From Paenibacillus sp. FJAT-26967 (lineage in GTDB: Bacteria > Bacillota > Bacilli > Paenibacillales > NBRC-103111): 64,000 nt of DNA. Both the position numbers and the translations under genes were made by a program. The DNA lies in contig NZ_LMXH01000001.1 of assembly GCF_001541095.1 (NCBI RefSeq), positions 2,072,842-2,136,841 of the forward strand. Direction: 5' to 3'. Each line of letters begins with the position of its first letter. Position 1 is the first letter of the stretch. Positions 1 through 14,200 of this stretch are shown piece by piece. The notes beneath the pieces were generated by a model. That model made no database searches. It had not been told where the DNA came from and saw only the letters and a program-made list of their open reading frames with translations.

Positions 1-2184
1 GTTGCAGGGGAACTGTGTATTGGCGGCGCCTCCGTGGGACGCGGTTATCTGAACCGGCCGGAGCTGACGGCCGAGAAGTTTGTTCCGAGTCCTTTTTCAG
101 AGGGGGAGAGACTCTACCGTACGGGCGATCTCGCACGCTGGCTTCCGGACGGCCATATCGATTTCATCGGACGGATCGATTACCAAGTGAAAATCCGCGG
201 ATACCGGATCGAACCGGGGGAGATAGAGTCCGTCCTGCTCAGACAGGAAGGTGTGAAGCAGGCGCTCGTTACGGACAGATCGGACAAAACAGGGCAGAAG
301 TATTTATGCGCGTATGTGGCAGGTACAGCAGACAAATCGGACCTTAAGGCAGAGCTGGAAAGAGAACTGCCCGGTTATATGGTACCGTCGCATATTATGC
401 TGCTGGAGCAATTGCCTTTAACACATAACGGTAAAATTGATCGTCGTGCACTGCCGGAACCGAGTGATTTTGTATTGACAGGAATAGAATATGAGCCTCC
501 CCAAACCGAACTGGAGAAAACTCTTGCTTCGATCTGGGAGGAAACGATAGGCGTTAAGCCGATTGGCCTTCGCAACAACTTCTTTGAGCTCGGAGGCGAT
601 TCGATTAAAGCGCTGCAAATCGCCATCCGTTTAAATGCAAAAGGTCTCAAATTGGAAGTGAAGGACTTATTCCGTTATCCGCAGATTGACCTGATCGTTC
701 CTTATATTAAAAAAGTAACTCGCGTCATTCCGCAAGGAGCCGTACAAGGAACGCTTGAACTGACTCCTATTCAAAAAGACTTTTTTGAAAATCACCGGAC
801 GGACAGGCATCATTTCAATCAGGCTGTTATGCTCCAGAGTACAGATAGATGGAACGAAGACTGGCTGCAAAGCGCTATGGAAAAGCTGATCACGCATCAT
901 GATGCTTTGCGCGTAACGTTTGATGAGAGCAAGGAGGGTCCGTTGGCTTACAACAGAGGTGTGGGCGAGGGTGAGCATTTCACTCTTGAAAGCTATGATT
1001 TCATACACTCGGAGCAAGCGGAGGAAGATGTGCGCCATATCGCGGAGGAACTTCAAAGCCGCTTTGATTTGCGAAGAGGACCTCTCGTACGGCTGGCATT
1101 ATTCCGTCTCGCTCAAGCGGATCATTTGCTGATTATCATTCACCATCTCGTAGTGGACGGCGTGTCCTGGAGAATCTTGCTGGAAGATCTGGGCACTGCC
1201 TATCGTCAAGCGGCCGGCGGCGAGCTGCTTCAGCTGCCCTCCAAGACAGATTCATACAAAGTATGGGCTGAACAACTCTCCCTTTATGGACAAAGCACAC
1301 AGGCACGGCAGGAAATCAGCTATTGGAATGCTGTGGAATCCCGTCCGGTCTACCGGCTGCCGAGAGACTACGAAGTTTCAACCAACCTCATCCAAGATGT
1401 GCGGAAGTCAGAAGTGAATCTAAGCGCGGAAGAAACGGAGAATTTGCTCAAACATGTGCATCATGCCTACAAAACGGAAATTAATGATCTCTTGCTGACA
1501 GCCCTGGGGTTAGCCTTCCGGGAATGGTGCGGCAATTCTGAAATTCCGGTTTTACTGGAAGGCCACGGCAGAGAGGAATTAATCAAAGATATCGATATTT
1601 CCCGCACCGTCGGCTGGTTTACCACGATGTATCCGTTCGTTCTTGAGGTGAGCAGCCCCGATGATCTGGGCTATCAGATTAAGCTGGTCAAGGATAAACT
1701 GCGGAGAATGCCTAACAAGGGCATAGGCTATGGAATATTGCGTTATTTGTCCGGCAGAGATCCGGGGAGCCTGGTTTCCCTCGCTGCGGTACCATCTCCT
1801 GAGATCAGTTTCAATTATTTGGGACAGTTTGATGAGGAAGCCGGAGCCGATATGCCGTGGCGGACTTCGGATTTATCTGATTGTATCGGCGCAGAAACGA
1901 GCCTTCAAGCTGAGAAAACGCTCACTTTTGATATTAACGGGATGATTATGAATGGAAAATTGCGGCTCGTATTTGAATACAACGGACGTGAATACGAATC
2001 TTCGACAGTGGAGCGTCTGACAGCGGGATATAAGAAGCATCTGGTTCAGCTTATCCGGCACTGCTGCGGCAAGGAAACAGCAGAGCAAAGTCCGACCGAT
2101 TTTACATATGGGCAGTTGTCTATCGGCCAGCTCGATACGTTATCGAGCAGCTTGTCGGATAAACTGCTAAAGAAATTAAAATAG
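1..2184 (+). CDS. NRPS subunit, C-terminal part (A-PCP-E), start lies before the window
   Basis: The frame is open from base 1, so this is the 3' part of a peptide synthetase gene. In order it shows the end of an adenylation domain (YRTGDLARW near residue 39, KIRGYRIE near 64, A10 lysine in NGKIDRRALP near 143), a carrier domain with LGGDSIKA (phosphopantetheine serine near residue 201), and an epimerization domain with HHLVVDG near 381, EGHGREE and FNYLGQF near 604. The subunit therefore ends by loading one residue and inverting it to D. The pocket-forming part of the A domain is outside the window, so its substrate cannot be read. The charged tail after the E domain (ending KLLKKLK) sits where COM donor peptides are found. 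The next gene starts 54 bases later with a D-accepting condensation domain, so the two subunits very likely interact in trans. Confidence 0.95.
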   Translation, partial: VAGELCIGGASVGRGYLNRPELTAEKFVPSPFSEGERLYRTGDLARWLPDGHIDFIGRIDYQVKIRGYRIEPGEIESVLLRQEGVKQALVTDRSDKTGQKYLCAYVAGTADKSDLKAELERELPGYMVPSHIMLLEQLPLTHNGKIDRRALPEPSDFVLTGIEYEPPQTELEKTLASIWEETIGVKPIGLRNNFFELGGDSIKALQIAIRLNAKGLKLEVKDLFRYPQIDLIVPYIKKVTRVIPQGAVQGTLELTPIQKDFFENHRTDRHHFNQAVMLQSTDRWNEDWLQSAMEKLITHHDALRVTFDESKEGPLAYNRGVGEGEHFTLESYDFIHSEQAEEDVRHIAEELQSRFDLRRGPLVRLALFRLAQADHLLIIIHHLVVDGVSWRILLEDLGTAYRQAAGGELLQLPSKTDSYKVWAEQLSLYGQSTQARQEISYWNAVESRPVYRLPRDYEVSTNLIQDVRKSEVNLSAEETENLLKHVHHAYKTEINDLLLTALGLAFREWCGNSEIPVLLEGHGREELIKDIDISRTVGWFTTMYPFVLEVSSPDDLGYQIKLVKDKLRRMPNKGIGYGILRYLSGRDPGSLVSLAAVPSPEISFNYLGQFDEEAGADMPWRTSDLSDCIGAETSLQAEKTLTFDINGMIMNGKLRLVFEYNGREYESSTVERLTAGYKKHLVQLIRHCCGKETAEQSPTDFTYGQLSIGQLDTLSSSLSDKLLKKLK

Positions 2185-2238
2185 GATAACGCGCAAGCTT
2201 GAGCCTAAATTTTGCATGTAAATGGAGAGGTGAATTTT

Positions 2239-5200
2239 TTGGAACAGGTAAAAATTAAAGATCTCTATCCGTTATCCCCTATGCAGGAAGGATTATTGTT
2301 TCATTCTATCCTCGATGAAGTGTCAGAGGCCTATTTTGAGCAATCGATCATTACTTTTCATGAAATATTGAACGCCGGCCTGGTCCAACAAAGCTTACAG
2401 AAGCTGGTCGACCGGTATGATATTTTCCGTACGGTCTTTATCTACAAGGAAACCGAGCGCCCTCTTCAAGTGGTATTGGAGCAGCGTCAGGCGGAAGCCA
2501 TTCATACCGAAGATTTAAGCGGCCTTCCTGAAGAGGAGAAAAAGAGCCGGTTTGAAGCTTTTCTGAAGGGAGAACGGCAGAAAGGATTCCATCTGGAGGA
2601 GGATATTCCGATCCGGCTTGCCTTGACCGAGTGGGGGGATGGGACGTGTAAGCTGACCTGGAGTGTGCATCATATTGTGATGGACGGCTGGTGTATGGGA
2701 ACGGTAGTCAAAGATTTCTTCGATATTTACACATCACTTCGCGATGGCGTTCCTATCCAATTAGCGCCCGTCTATCCGTTCAGCAGCTTTATCCAGTGGC
2801 TGGAAAGACAAAATAAGGATGAAGCGAAAGCTTATTGGCAGCGGTATTTACTGGACTTTGAGAGTGAAACGACTGTTCCCGGGTATACGCGTTCACCGGA
2901 TCGCTCATTTCAGTCGGAACGGTTTACATACAAATGGGCTGAGAAGCTGACTCAAGGTATGGAGCTTGTAGCCAAGCAATACCGCGTTACAGTAAGCACC
3001 TTATTTCAAACTCTTTGGGGAGTACTTCTGCAAAAGTACAACAACAGTACGGATGTTGTTTTCGGATCTGTTGTTTCCGGCAGACCGGATGAAATTCCGG
3101 GTATTGAGGATATGGTCGGATTGTTCATTAACACAATACCGGTCCGTATCCATAGCGAAGCGGAAATGCGGTTCTCCGACCTGATTAGTTCCGTTCAGAC
3201 TTCCAACATGGAATCCAACCGGTATTCGTATATGTCATTGTCTGATATTCAAAATTATACGGTCTTGAAGCAAAATCTGATACGTCATATTATCGTTTTT
3301 GAAAATTACCCTTATTCCGAGGAACTGATTAACGCTAAAGATCCGGATGCGCTTCAAATTGCCGAAGTAGAAGATGTTGCACAGACGAATTACGATCTCA
3401 ACGTAATTGTCGTACCCGGCAGAGAACTTGAAATTTGCTTCAGTTTTAACGGGGCCGTCTATGACAAACAGGTGATCGAACGAATTGCGGGGCATCTCAG
3501 CCAGGCCATGGAGCTGATTATTCAGAACCCGGACATTCAAATTTCGGATTTGGATTTCCTGACAGTCGAGGAGAAGAAGCAGATACTGGCGGATTTTAAC
3601 GACACTCAGAACGGGTATGAGGCCGAGTCTACCATTCATCTTTGTTTCGAGAAGCAGGCTGCCAAGACACCGGAAGCGGTAGCGGTTGTGTTTGAAGAGC
3701 AGACACTGACTTATCGTGAATTGAACGAACGAGCCAACCGTCTTGCACGCACTCTGCGCAGCCAAGGTGTAACCAGGGATCGTCTGGTCGGCCTGATGAC
3801 CGAGCGATCGGCAGATATGATTGTAGCGATTTTCGGAATTATGAAAGCGGGCGGCGCCTATGTGCCGATTGACCCGGCTTATCCTGAGGAACGTATTCGT
3901 TATATGCTGGACGACTCTGGTGCTGATTTACTGTTAACCCAAAGTCATCTGAAGGATAAGGCCGAATTTAACGGTAAGATTCTTGTACTGGATGAAGAGT
4001 CGCCGGTGTATCACGCCGATGGTTCAAATCTTGAGCCGGTGTCAGGTCCTGACGATTTGGCTTATGTGATCTATACGTCGGGAACTACAGGGCAGCCTAA
4101 GGGCGTCATGGTTGAACATCACGGTCTGTGCAACCTGAAGTCGTATTTTGATCACACGTTACAAATCGGTTTATCAGACCGTGCACTGCTGTTCGCCAGT
4201 TATTCGTTTGATGCCGCTTGCTGGGAGATCTTCCAGGCGCTATTCTGCGGAGCTGCGCTGTATGTGCCAACGTCGGAGACCATTCTGAATTACGAACGGT
4301 TTGAACAGTACATGGCGGACAATCAGATTACCGTGGCCGCCTTACCGCCGACTTATGCGGTATACCTGAAGCCGCAGCGGATGCCGGACCTGCGGATTCT
4401 GTTCACGGCGGGATCTGCTTCCTCCGCTGAACTGGTGCACAAATGGAAAGACCGGGTTGCCTACTACAACGGCTATGGACCTACTGAAAACTCGGTAGCG
4501 ACGTCGATCTGGCCGGTATCGGAAGATCCGAGGGCAGGAGAGCTTATTTCGATTGGCCGCCCGATGCCGAACCACCGGGTGTATATGGTGGATGGGCATG
4601 GTCATCTGGCGCCTGTAGGCGTAGCAGGTGAGCTGTGCGTGACCGGTCCTGGTCTTGCACGCGGGTATTTGGATCGTCCGGAGCTTACGGCTGAGAAATT
4701 CGTACTAAATCCATTCTCCGGCGGAGAAGCCGGCTATGAAAGAATGTACCGGACGGGGGACTTGGCAAGATGGATGCCGGACGGCAACATCGAGTACCTG
4801 GGGCGGATTGACCATCAGGTGAAAATCCGGGGATACCGGATTGAGCTGGGCGAGGTCGAAGCGCAGATATTGAAAGTGGAAGATATACAGGAAGTGATCG
4901 TGCTGGCCCGTGCGGACGAGCAGGGCCAGAATCAACTTGTTGCCTACTACGTGGCCGAGCGTAATATTCAATCAAGTGAATTGCGCCGTTTACTGGGCGA
5001 GGAACTTCCGAACTATATGGTGCCGTCGTACTTTATGCAGATGGAGCAAATGCCGCTGACTCCTAACGGGAAAATTGACCGGAAATCTCTGCCTGCACCA
5101 GAAGGAAACGCTCAGAGCCGAAGTGAATATATGGCTCCCCGGACCTCCGCGCAGCAAGCGCTGGTTACTGTCTGGCAAACCGTGCTGGGAGCGCCAAAAA

Positions 5201-8200
5201 TCGGGTTGCTGGATAATTTCTTTGATTTAGGCGGAGACTCGATCAAAGCCATTCAAGTGTCATCGCGTCTGCTTCAGGCAGGCTACAAGCTTGACATGAA
5301 GGACTTGTTTAAGCATCCGACTGTAGGTGAGCTTGCCGGATATCTGCGCATGGCCGGCACCAAAACTGCCGAACAAGGCGAAGTAGCGGGTAAGGTGCCG
5401 CTAACACCGATCCAGCTGTGGTTTGCGGAGCAGGATCACTTAGCACCACAGCACTTCAATCAGGCTGTTATGCTTCACAGGGAACAGGGATTCCATGAAC
5501 CGGCGCTGCGCCAGGCGCTGACGAAGCTGGTCCGGCATCATGATGCGCTCAGGATGGTTTTCCGCAAGACAGCGCATAGTTATGAAGCGTGGAATCGCGG
5601 AACCCATGAAGGTGAGCTGTACCATCTGGAGGTAATGAACTTCCCGTCTTCGCTCACAGGTCCCGAATTGAGCCGGGCCATTGAATCCAAATCCAATGAG
5701 ATTCAAAGTAGCATTCGACTGAGTGAAGGCCCTCTCCTGAAACTCGGATTGTTCCGCTGCGCGGATGGCGATCATTTACTGATGGTGATTCATCATTTAG
5801 TTATAGACGGAGTATCTTGGCGCATTCTCTTTGAAGATTTGGCGAATGCCTATGAACAAGCTTTGGCCGGAGAAGTTATTGTATTGCCTGACAAAACGGA
5901 TTCTTTCCGTGACTGGTCCGAGCGGTTGTCTGTTTTCGCCGACAGTCCGGAAATGGCAAATGAACGTGCCTACTGGGAGCGTGTAAACGATGCGGCCGGC
6001 TCAGACTATGTTCCGCTGCCTGAAGATCTGGAGCATGATGGCAAATTTTTGATACGTGATACAGAAACAGTTGCGGTGAAGCTCACCAAGGAAGAGACCG
6101 ATCAGCTGCTGAAGCAGGCACATCGCGCATACAACACAGAAGTGAACGATTTACTGCTGACCGCCCTTGGCAGGACGCTGTACGACTGGACAGGCAAGGA
6201 ACGGACCTTGATCCATCTGGAAGGACACGGACGTGAAGATATTTTGCCGGATACGGATATTTCGAGGACGATCGGCTGGTTTACGAGCCAATATCCGGTG
6301 CTGCTGAATATCGGCCCATCCTCAGATGTTTCGGGACAGGTTAAACAAATCAAGGAAGAATTGCGTCAGATTCCGAACAAAGGGATCGGTTACGGGATTT
6401 GGAGATATCTCAGCCAAGCCGGACAGACAAGCGTCCTTTATACGGAGCCGCAAGTAAACTTCAACTATTTGGGCGAGTTTGATCAAGTTCTGCACAATAG
6501 TGACATGCGCACTTCGCCTTATTCGACTGGGTCGGACGTTAACGATCAAACCGAGATGAAGTTCCCTCTGGATGTAGGCGGAATGGTGACGGACGGGATG
6601 CTGGAGCTGGACATCCGGTATAACCGTAAGGCGTTAAGCAGGGATACGGCCCTTTATTTGGCTGAGCGTCTGAAAGATAATTTACTTGAAGTAATCCGGC
6701 ACTGCGTATCCCGCGAGCGGGTTGAGCTGACCCCGAGCGACGTCCTTATTAAAGATATTACGCAGGAGCAGCTGGACATTATTGTGGACCAGACCCGGCC
6801 GGTCGGAGAGCTGGAGAATGTATACAGAATGACCCCGATGCAGAAAGGAATGCTGTTTCACAACCTTCTGGATTCACAGTCTGGTGCTTATTTTGAGCAG
6901 TCCTCCTTTGACCTGAAGGGGCATTTCACTATTGCTGCGTTTGCGGAAAGTCTGGATCTGTTGGTGCAAAGACATGCGGTACTCCGGACGAACTTCTACA
7001 GAGGCTGGAAGGACGAACCTCTCCAGGTGGTATACCGCAATAAACGCAGGGAGCTGTATATTGAGGATTTGCGTGATGTGCAGGAAGAGCACCGGAATGA
7101 TTATATTGTTGAATTTACGCGAAAAGATAAGCAAAGAGGCTTTGACCTGGAAAAGGATGCCTTAATGCGTGTGGCGATTTTACGCACAGGTGAGGAAGAG
7201 TATCGTCTTATCTGGAGTTTCCACCATATTCTGATGGATGGCTGGTGCCTGTCGCTGGTGACCAATGAAGTGTTTGCAAGCTACTTTGCGCTTCTTGCCG
7301 ACAAGCAGCCGGAGTTGTTGCCGGTCACGCCTTACAGCCAGTACATTGAGTGGCTGGAGCAGCAGGACCGTCAGGAAGCCTCCAATTACTGGAGTACTTA
7401 TTTGGATGGGTACGAGGAGCAGTTCCGTCTGCCCCAGGCAAGCGTTCAGGATAAAACAGGCTACCAAGCGGAGCACTTTGATTTTGACCTGGACAATGAG
7501 CTGAGTGACAGACTTCAGCAGATCGCAAAGAGATATCAAGTGACGATTAATACGTTGATGCAGAGCGTATGGGGGACTCTGCTGCACAAATACAATGGCG
7601 CTAAAGATGTTGTATTTGGCAGTGTCGTCTCCGGTCGGCCGACGGATATTCCGAATGTGGAGCATATCATTGGCCTGTTTATTAATACGATTCCAGTCCG
7701 TATCCAATCCGTTGGGGATGAGACTTTTGGAGAGTTGATGCAGAGAACTCAGGTCCAGGCTCTTGCTTCCAATGCTTACGATACGTTCCCGCTGTATGAA
7801 ATCCAAGCGCTTACGGATCAAAAACAGGACTTGATTAACCATATTATGGTTTTTGAGAATTATCCTATGGAAGAGCAAATCGAGCAACTGGGTGACGGTG
7901 ACGACGCCACATTCACGATATCGAACGTCGTGGCCATGGAACAGACGAACTATGATCTTAATGTGATCGTGATGCCGGGGAATGGCATAAAAATCAGCTT
8001 CCTTTATAATGCGCTCGCTTTTGACCTATCAGGAATACAAAGGTTAGGAGGGCATTTAGCCCGCTTATTGGAACAAATTTCCATTAAACCTGATATACGG
8101 TTAGAAGAGCTGGAACTCGTCACTGCAGCCGAAAAAAGAAAGATACTCGTTGAATACAACAACACTACAGCTGAATATCCGCGCGATCATACTATTCAAG

Positions 8201-11200
8201 AACTGTTTGAAGAACAGGTTGAACGTACACCGGACCATATTGCCGTTGCGCTCGGAAGTCAATCTCTGACCTACCGGGAGCTTAACGAGACAGCTAACCG
8301 CTTAGCGCGTACTCTGCTGGAAGCGGGAGTGAAGACGGATGAGCCTGTCGGTATTCTGAGCGAGCGTTCGTTGGATATGATTATAGGAACACTGGCGATT
8401 CTGAAAGCCGGGGGTGCTTATGTGCCCGTGGATGTGGAATACCCGGAAGACCGCATTCGTTATATTCTGGAAGACTCGGGAGCCGGCATAGTTCTGGCAC
8501 AGCACCATCTGCTGGACCGCTGCTATTTTGACGGGCAGGTTCTTGATTTGAATGCCGAGAGATCCTACAATCCGGATGATTCCAATTTGGCGCTTGAAGG
8601 TTCGGGGAACAATGCCGCATATGTCATCTATACTTCCGGATCGACAGGTAAACCGAAAGGTGTGGTCGTTGAGCACCAAAGTGTGGTTCGTCTTGTGCGG
8701 AATACAGATTATGCACAGTTCGACGAATCAACCCGGATGCTGCAGACCTGTGCGTTTGTATTCGATGTGTCGACATTTGAAATATGGGGCGCTCTGCTGA
8801 ACGGAGGACAGCTTGTACTCGTGCGCAAGGATGACCTTCTGGATGCGGCGAAGCTCAAGAAAACGATAAGTGATCATCACATTACGATGATGTGGCTGAC
8901 TACGCCGCTGTTCAATCAGCTCTCTCAACAGGACAGCAGATTGTTCGGTGATGTGAAACACTTGCTTGTCGGCGGCGATAAGCTGTCTGTTCCGCACATT
9001 AACCGGGTGCTGCAGGATAATCCGGCTATGAGCATCATTAACGGGTACGGGCCGACGGAGAATACGACCTTCTCGACCACTCATCTTATTGAGGGGGAAC
9101 AATTCGATACCGTACCGATCGGTCGACCGATCCGCAACTCTACAGCATATGTTGTGGATGCAGCTTTTAACCTCCAGCCGGTGGGAGCCTGGGGCGAACT
9201 GGTTGTCGGCGGAGACGGGGTTGCGCGGGGTTATTTGAACCGTCCGGAACTGACAGCCGAGAGATTTATCGCGAACCCGTTTGCAGCGGGGGATCGCTTG
9301 TACCGGACAGGGGACCTCGTGCGCTGGCGTGAGGACGGGACATTGGAATATCATGGCCGCATGGATGAGCAGGTCAAAATTCGCGGCTATCGCATTGAGC
9401 TGGGCGAAGTCGAAGCTCATTTGCTCAATCTGGATTCCGTAAGAGAAGCAGTCGTGATTGCGCGGGAGGATGAGTTCGGACAAAAGGTTCTCTGCGCTTA
9501 TTTTACAGCTGACCGTGAGTGGAATGTCGGAGAGCTTAGAACTAGGCTCGCACAAGAAATACCGGCGTATATGGTACCTTCCTATTTTGTACGGCTGGAT
9601 CATATTCCTTTAACGCCAAACGGTAAAATCAACCGTAAAGCATTGCCTGAACCGGAAGGAAACATTCTGAGCACAACCGAATATGTAGCTCCTCAGACAG
9701 CTGCGCAGCAAGCTTTGGCTTCTGTATGGCAAACCGTATTGGGTGTGCCGAAAGTAGGTATGCTGGATAATTTCTTTGATTTGGGCGGGGATTCGATCAA
9801 GGCTATTCAGGTCTCATCCCGATTGCTCCAGGCGGGATATAAGCTGGAAATGAAAGACTTATTTAAGTATCCGAGCGCACTCGATCTTGCCGCACATCTC
9901 CGATTAGCCGGAATCAAAACGGCCGAGCAAGGTGAAGTTACGGGCAGCGTTGCGCTGACTCCGATCCAGCACTGGTTTGTCGAGCAAGATCAGGAGGCAC
10001 CGCATCACTTCAATCAGGTTGTCATGCTTCATAGGGTGGACGGCTTCAACGAACCGGCACTGAGACAAGCCCTAACGAAACTGGTCCAGCATCATGATGC
10101 GCTGCGGACGGTATTCCGCCGGACGCAGCATGGTTATGAAGCGTGGAATCGCGGGATTCATGAAGGTACGCTCTATCATCTGGATGCAGCCGACTTCAGA
10201 CAAATAACGGACGAAGCTGAACTAGGACAGGCTATTGAGGCCAAATCGAGTGAAATTCAGAGCAGTGTAAACCTGAATGACGGTCCGCTTCTGAGGCTCG
10301 GTTTGTTCCGCTGCACAGACGGGGATCATCTGCTGATCGTTATTCACCATCTGGTGGTTGATGGAGTTTCATGGCGCATTCTCTTTGAAGATTTGGCGAA
10401 TGCTTATGAACAAGCTTTGGGCGGAGAAGTCATTGTATTGCCGGACAAAACGGATTCGTACCAAGCCTGGTCCGAGCGGCTGTCTGTTTATGCGAATAGT
10501 ACGGCCATGTTGAACGAGAAATCCTATTGGGAAGGTGTAAACGAAGCTGCTGTATCTAGCTACGTTCCATTACCTGAGGACATGGAGCATGACGGCAGAT
10601 TTAGAATAACCGATACGGATGCAGTAAGGGTGAAACTTTCGGAAGAAACGACGGATCAGCTTCTGAAACAATCCCATCGTGCATACAACACGGAAGTGAA
10701 CGACCTGCTGCTTACCGCTCTCGGCAGAGCTTTGTATGACTGGACGGGCAATGAACGGACATTGATTAATCTGGAAGGCCACGGGCGTGAAGATATTTTA
10801 CCGGGTACCGATATATCGCGTACGATCGGCTGGTTTACGAGCCAGTACCCGGTGCTGCTGGACATCGGCAAATCACCGGAAGTATCCGGACAAATCAAAC
10901 AGGTCAAGGAAAGTCTGCGCCATATTCCGCATAAGGGGATTGGCTACGGTATTTGGAAGTACCTCAGCCAGTCGGGACGCGCGGGCATGAATCATCCTGA
11001 GGCGGAGATATGCTTTAACTATCTGGGTGAGTTCGACCAGGATCTTCATAATAGCGATATGATGACTTCTCCTTATTCTACCGGGTCGGGTGAAAGTGAC
11101 CGGACGGAGATGAAATATGCACTGGATATAGGCGGTATGGTAACGGGAGGAAAGCTGGAGCTGGAGCTGCGGTATAACCGTAAAGCGTTCCGCAGCAGTA

Positions 11201-14200
11201 CTGTTGAGCATCTGGCTGAACGCCTCAAGGAGAATCTGCTTGAAGTTATCCATCACTGCGCGTCTAAAGAACGGTCAGAATTGACACCGAGCGATGTCCT
11301 GTTTAAGAAGCTGACAGCTGAGCAATTGGACGAAATTGTGGAGCAGACACGGCCGGTCGGGGAACTGGAGAATATATACGCGCTGACCCCGATGCAGAAG
11401 GGAATGCTGTTTTTTAACTTAATGGATTCGCAGTCCGTTGCCTATTTCGAGCAGTCGTCCTTTGATCTTAAAGGGGACTTTAAAATCGAAGCTTTTGCGG
11501 CGAGTTTGGATTTGCTGGTGCAGAGGCATTCCGTACTGCGGACCAATTTCTATAGCGGCTGGCAGGATGAACCGCTTCAAGTGGTATTCCGCAACAAGCG
11601 CAGTGAACTGATTGTAGAAGATTTGCGAGATCTGCAAGAGGACAGACAAAGCGAGTATATTCTCGCATATACGCGTAAAGACAAAGAGAGAGGATTTAAC
11701 CTGGCGCAGGATGCTTTAATGCGTGTGGCGATTCTGCGCACGGGAGAAGATTCCTATCGTTTTGTCTGGAGCTTCCACCATATTGTGATGGACGGCTGGT
11801 GCTTGTCCCTGGTAACGAATGAAGTATTTGCCGGTTATTTTGCGGCGCTTGCCCATAAACAGCCTGAACTAGCACCCGTAACACCTTACAGCTGGTATAT
11901 TGAATGGCTGGAGCAGCAGGATCATGAGGAAGCTTCGCGTTACTGGAGCAGTTACCTCGATGGATTTGAGGAACCGTCTCGGCTGCCTCAGGCCAAATCT
12001 CAAGGGCGGCAGGATTATCAGTCGGAGCATCTTGACTTTAGTCTGGGTGTGGACTTGACGGCTGGACTTCAGCGGATCGCCAAGCATTATCAAGTGACGA
12101 TCAATACGCTGATGCAGACGATTTGGGGTATTCTGCTGCAAAAGTACAACGGGACGAATGATGTGGTGTTTGGAAGTGTCGTATCCGGACGTCCCTCTGA
12201 CATTCCGAATGTCGAGGGCATGATTGGCTTGTTTATTAATACAATACCGGTTCGTGTTCTGTCCGATGAGGGTGAAACTTTTGCCGATTTAATGAAAAAA
12301 ACTCAGCTGAATGCACTGTCCTCCGGCTCCTATGACACGTTCCCTCTATTTGAAATTCAGGCGCTGACGGAGCATAAGCAGGATATGATCGATCATATTA
12401 TGGTGTTCGAAAATTATCCGGTGGATGAACAAATCGAGCAGTTAGGTGATGGGGAAGAAGCGAGTTTCAGCATAAATTCAGTCGAGTCGGTCGAGCAGAC
12501 AAACTATGACTTCAATGTGGTGATTCTGCCGGGGAATTCGATCCGGATCATATTTGGCTACAACGCTCATAAGTTTGACCGGGAAAATGTAGAACAGATA
12601 CAAGGGCACCTGATACGTCTACTGGAGCAGGTATCGGCAAATCAATACATTCGAATTGATGAACTGGATGTAGTAACCGATCAGGAACGTGAGCTTATCG
12701 TCGATGTTTGGGGCGATACGGCAGCGGAATATGCCCGTGAGCATACGATTCATGGCTTGTTCGAAGCGCAAGCAGCGGAGACACCGGAGCAACCTGCACT
12801 CTTCTTTGAAGGCAAGCAGTTGACTTACCGCGAGCTGAACGAACGTGCAAACCGCTTGGCCCGTACTCTGCGTAATTACGGGGTGACAACCGATCAATTG
12901 GTCGGACTGATGACCGATCGGTCGTTAGATATGATCGTAGGTATTCTAGGGATTTTGAAAGCCGGCGGTGCGTATGTGCCCGTTGATCCGGCCTATCCGG
13001 AGGAACGTATTCGCTATATGCTGAAAGACTCCGGTGCGAATCTGCTCGTGGCTCAAAGCCACCTGTTGGAGAAAGCGGCTTTTGACGGAAAAGTGATTAT
13101 ACTGGATGGCGAAGAGAAAGGACAGCCAGCTGGCGCAAACGGAGATGGGGAATCGGCTGCGCCTCTGATCTGCTCTCCTGTGTATCACGAAGACGGTTCT
13201 AATCTGGAACCGGTATCTGGGCCTCATGATCTGGCGTATGTGATCTATACATCGGGAACAACCGGACAGCCCAAAGGTGTGATGCTCGAGCATCAGGGTC
13301 TGTGCAACCTGAAAACATATTTCGATCGAACGCTGAACATCGGTTTAGCCGACCACGTTCTTCAATTTGCGAGTTATTCATTCGATGCAGCATGCTGGGA
13401 AATGTTGCAGGGGTTACTGTATGGAGCGACACTGTACATGCCGACGTCCGAGACGATTATGGACTATGAGCTTCTGGAGCAATATATGGCGGAACACCGG
13501 ATTTCGATTGCGACGCTGCCACCGACATTTGCGGTATACCTGGAACCGCAGCGAATACCTCACTTGCGCATTCTGTTCACAGCCGGCTCGGCCGCCACTA
13601 CAGAATTGGTTAACAAGTGGCAGAGTGAGGTTGCCTACTACAACGCTTATGGCCCGACGGAGAACTCGGTAGCAACGTCCGTATGGCCGGTGTCGGCAGA
13701 TCCGAGGGCAGGTGAGCTGATTTCCATCGGACGTCCGGTGCCGAATCACCGGGTGTACATGGTAGATGTGCACGGGCATCTTGCGCCAATCGGTATAGCG
13801 GGTGAATTATGCGTCTCAGGTCCGGGATTGGCACGAGGATATTTAGGCCGGGCGGAGCTTACGGAAGAGAAATTTGTTCCGAATCCTTTCCATAGCGGTA
13901 CTAAGGGCTACGAACGAATGTACCGTACAGGAGATCTGGCGAGATGGATGCCGGACGGTAATATCGAGTATCTGGGGCGGATCGACCATCAGGTGAAAAT
14001 CCGGGGCTACCGGATCGAACTGGGTGAGGTGGAAGCCCAAATTCTGAAGGTGGATGACGTACAAGAGACCATCGTGCTCGCGCATGAGGACGCGCAGGGA
14101 CACAATCAATTGATTGCTTACTATGTTGCGGAGCGTGAGGTGAGCGCAAGCCAGCTGCGCAGTTCATTGGCGGAGAACCTTCCGAATTACATGGTGCCTT

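Noticed and set aside
2212-2238. TTG at 2212 as the NRPS start
   Set aside because: The GGAGAGGTG ribosome site lies downstream of it and fits TTG 2239.
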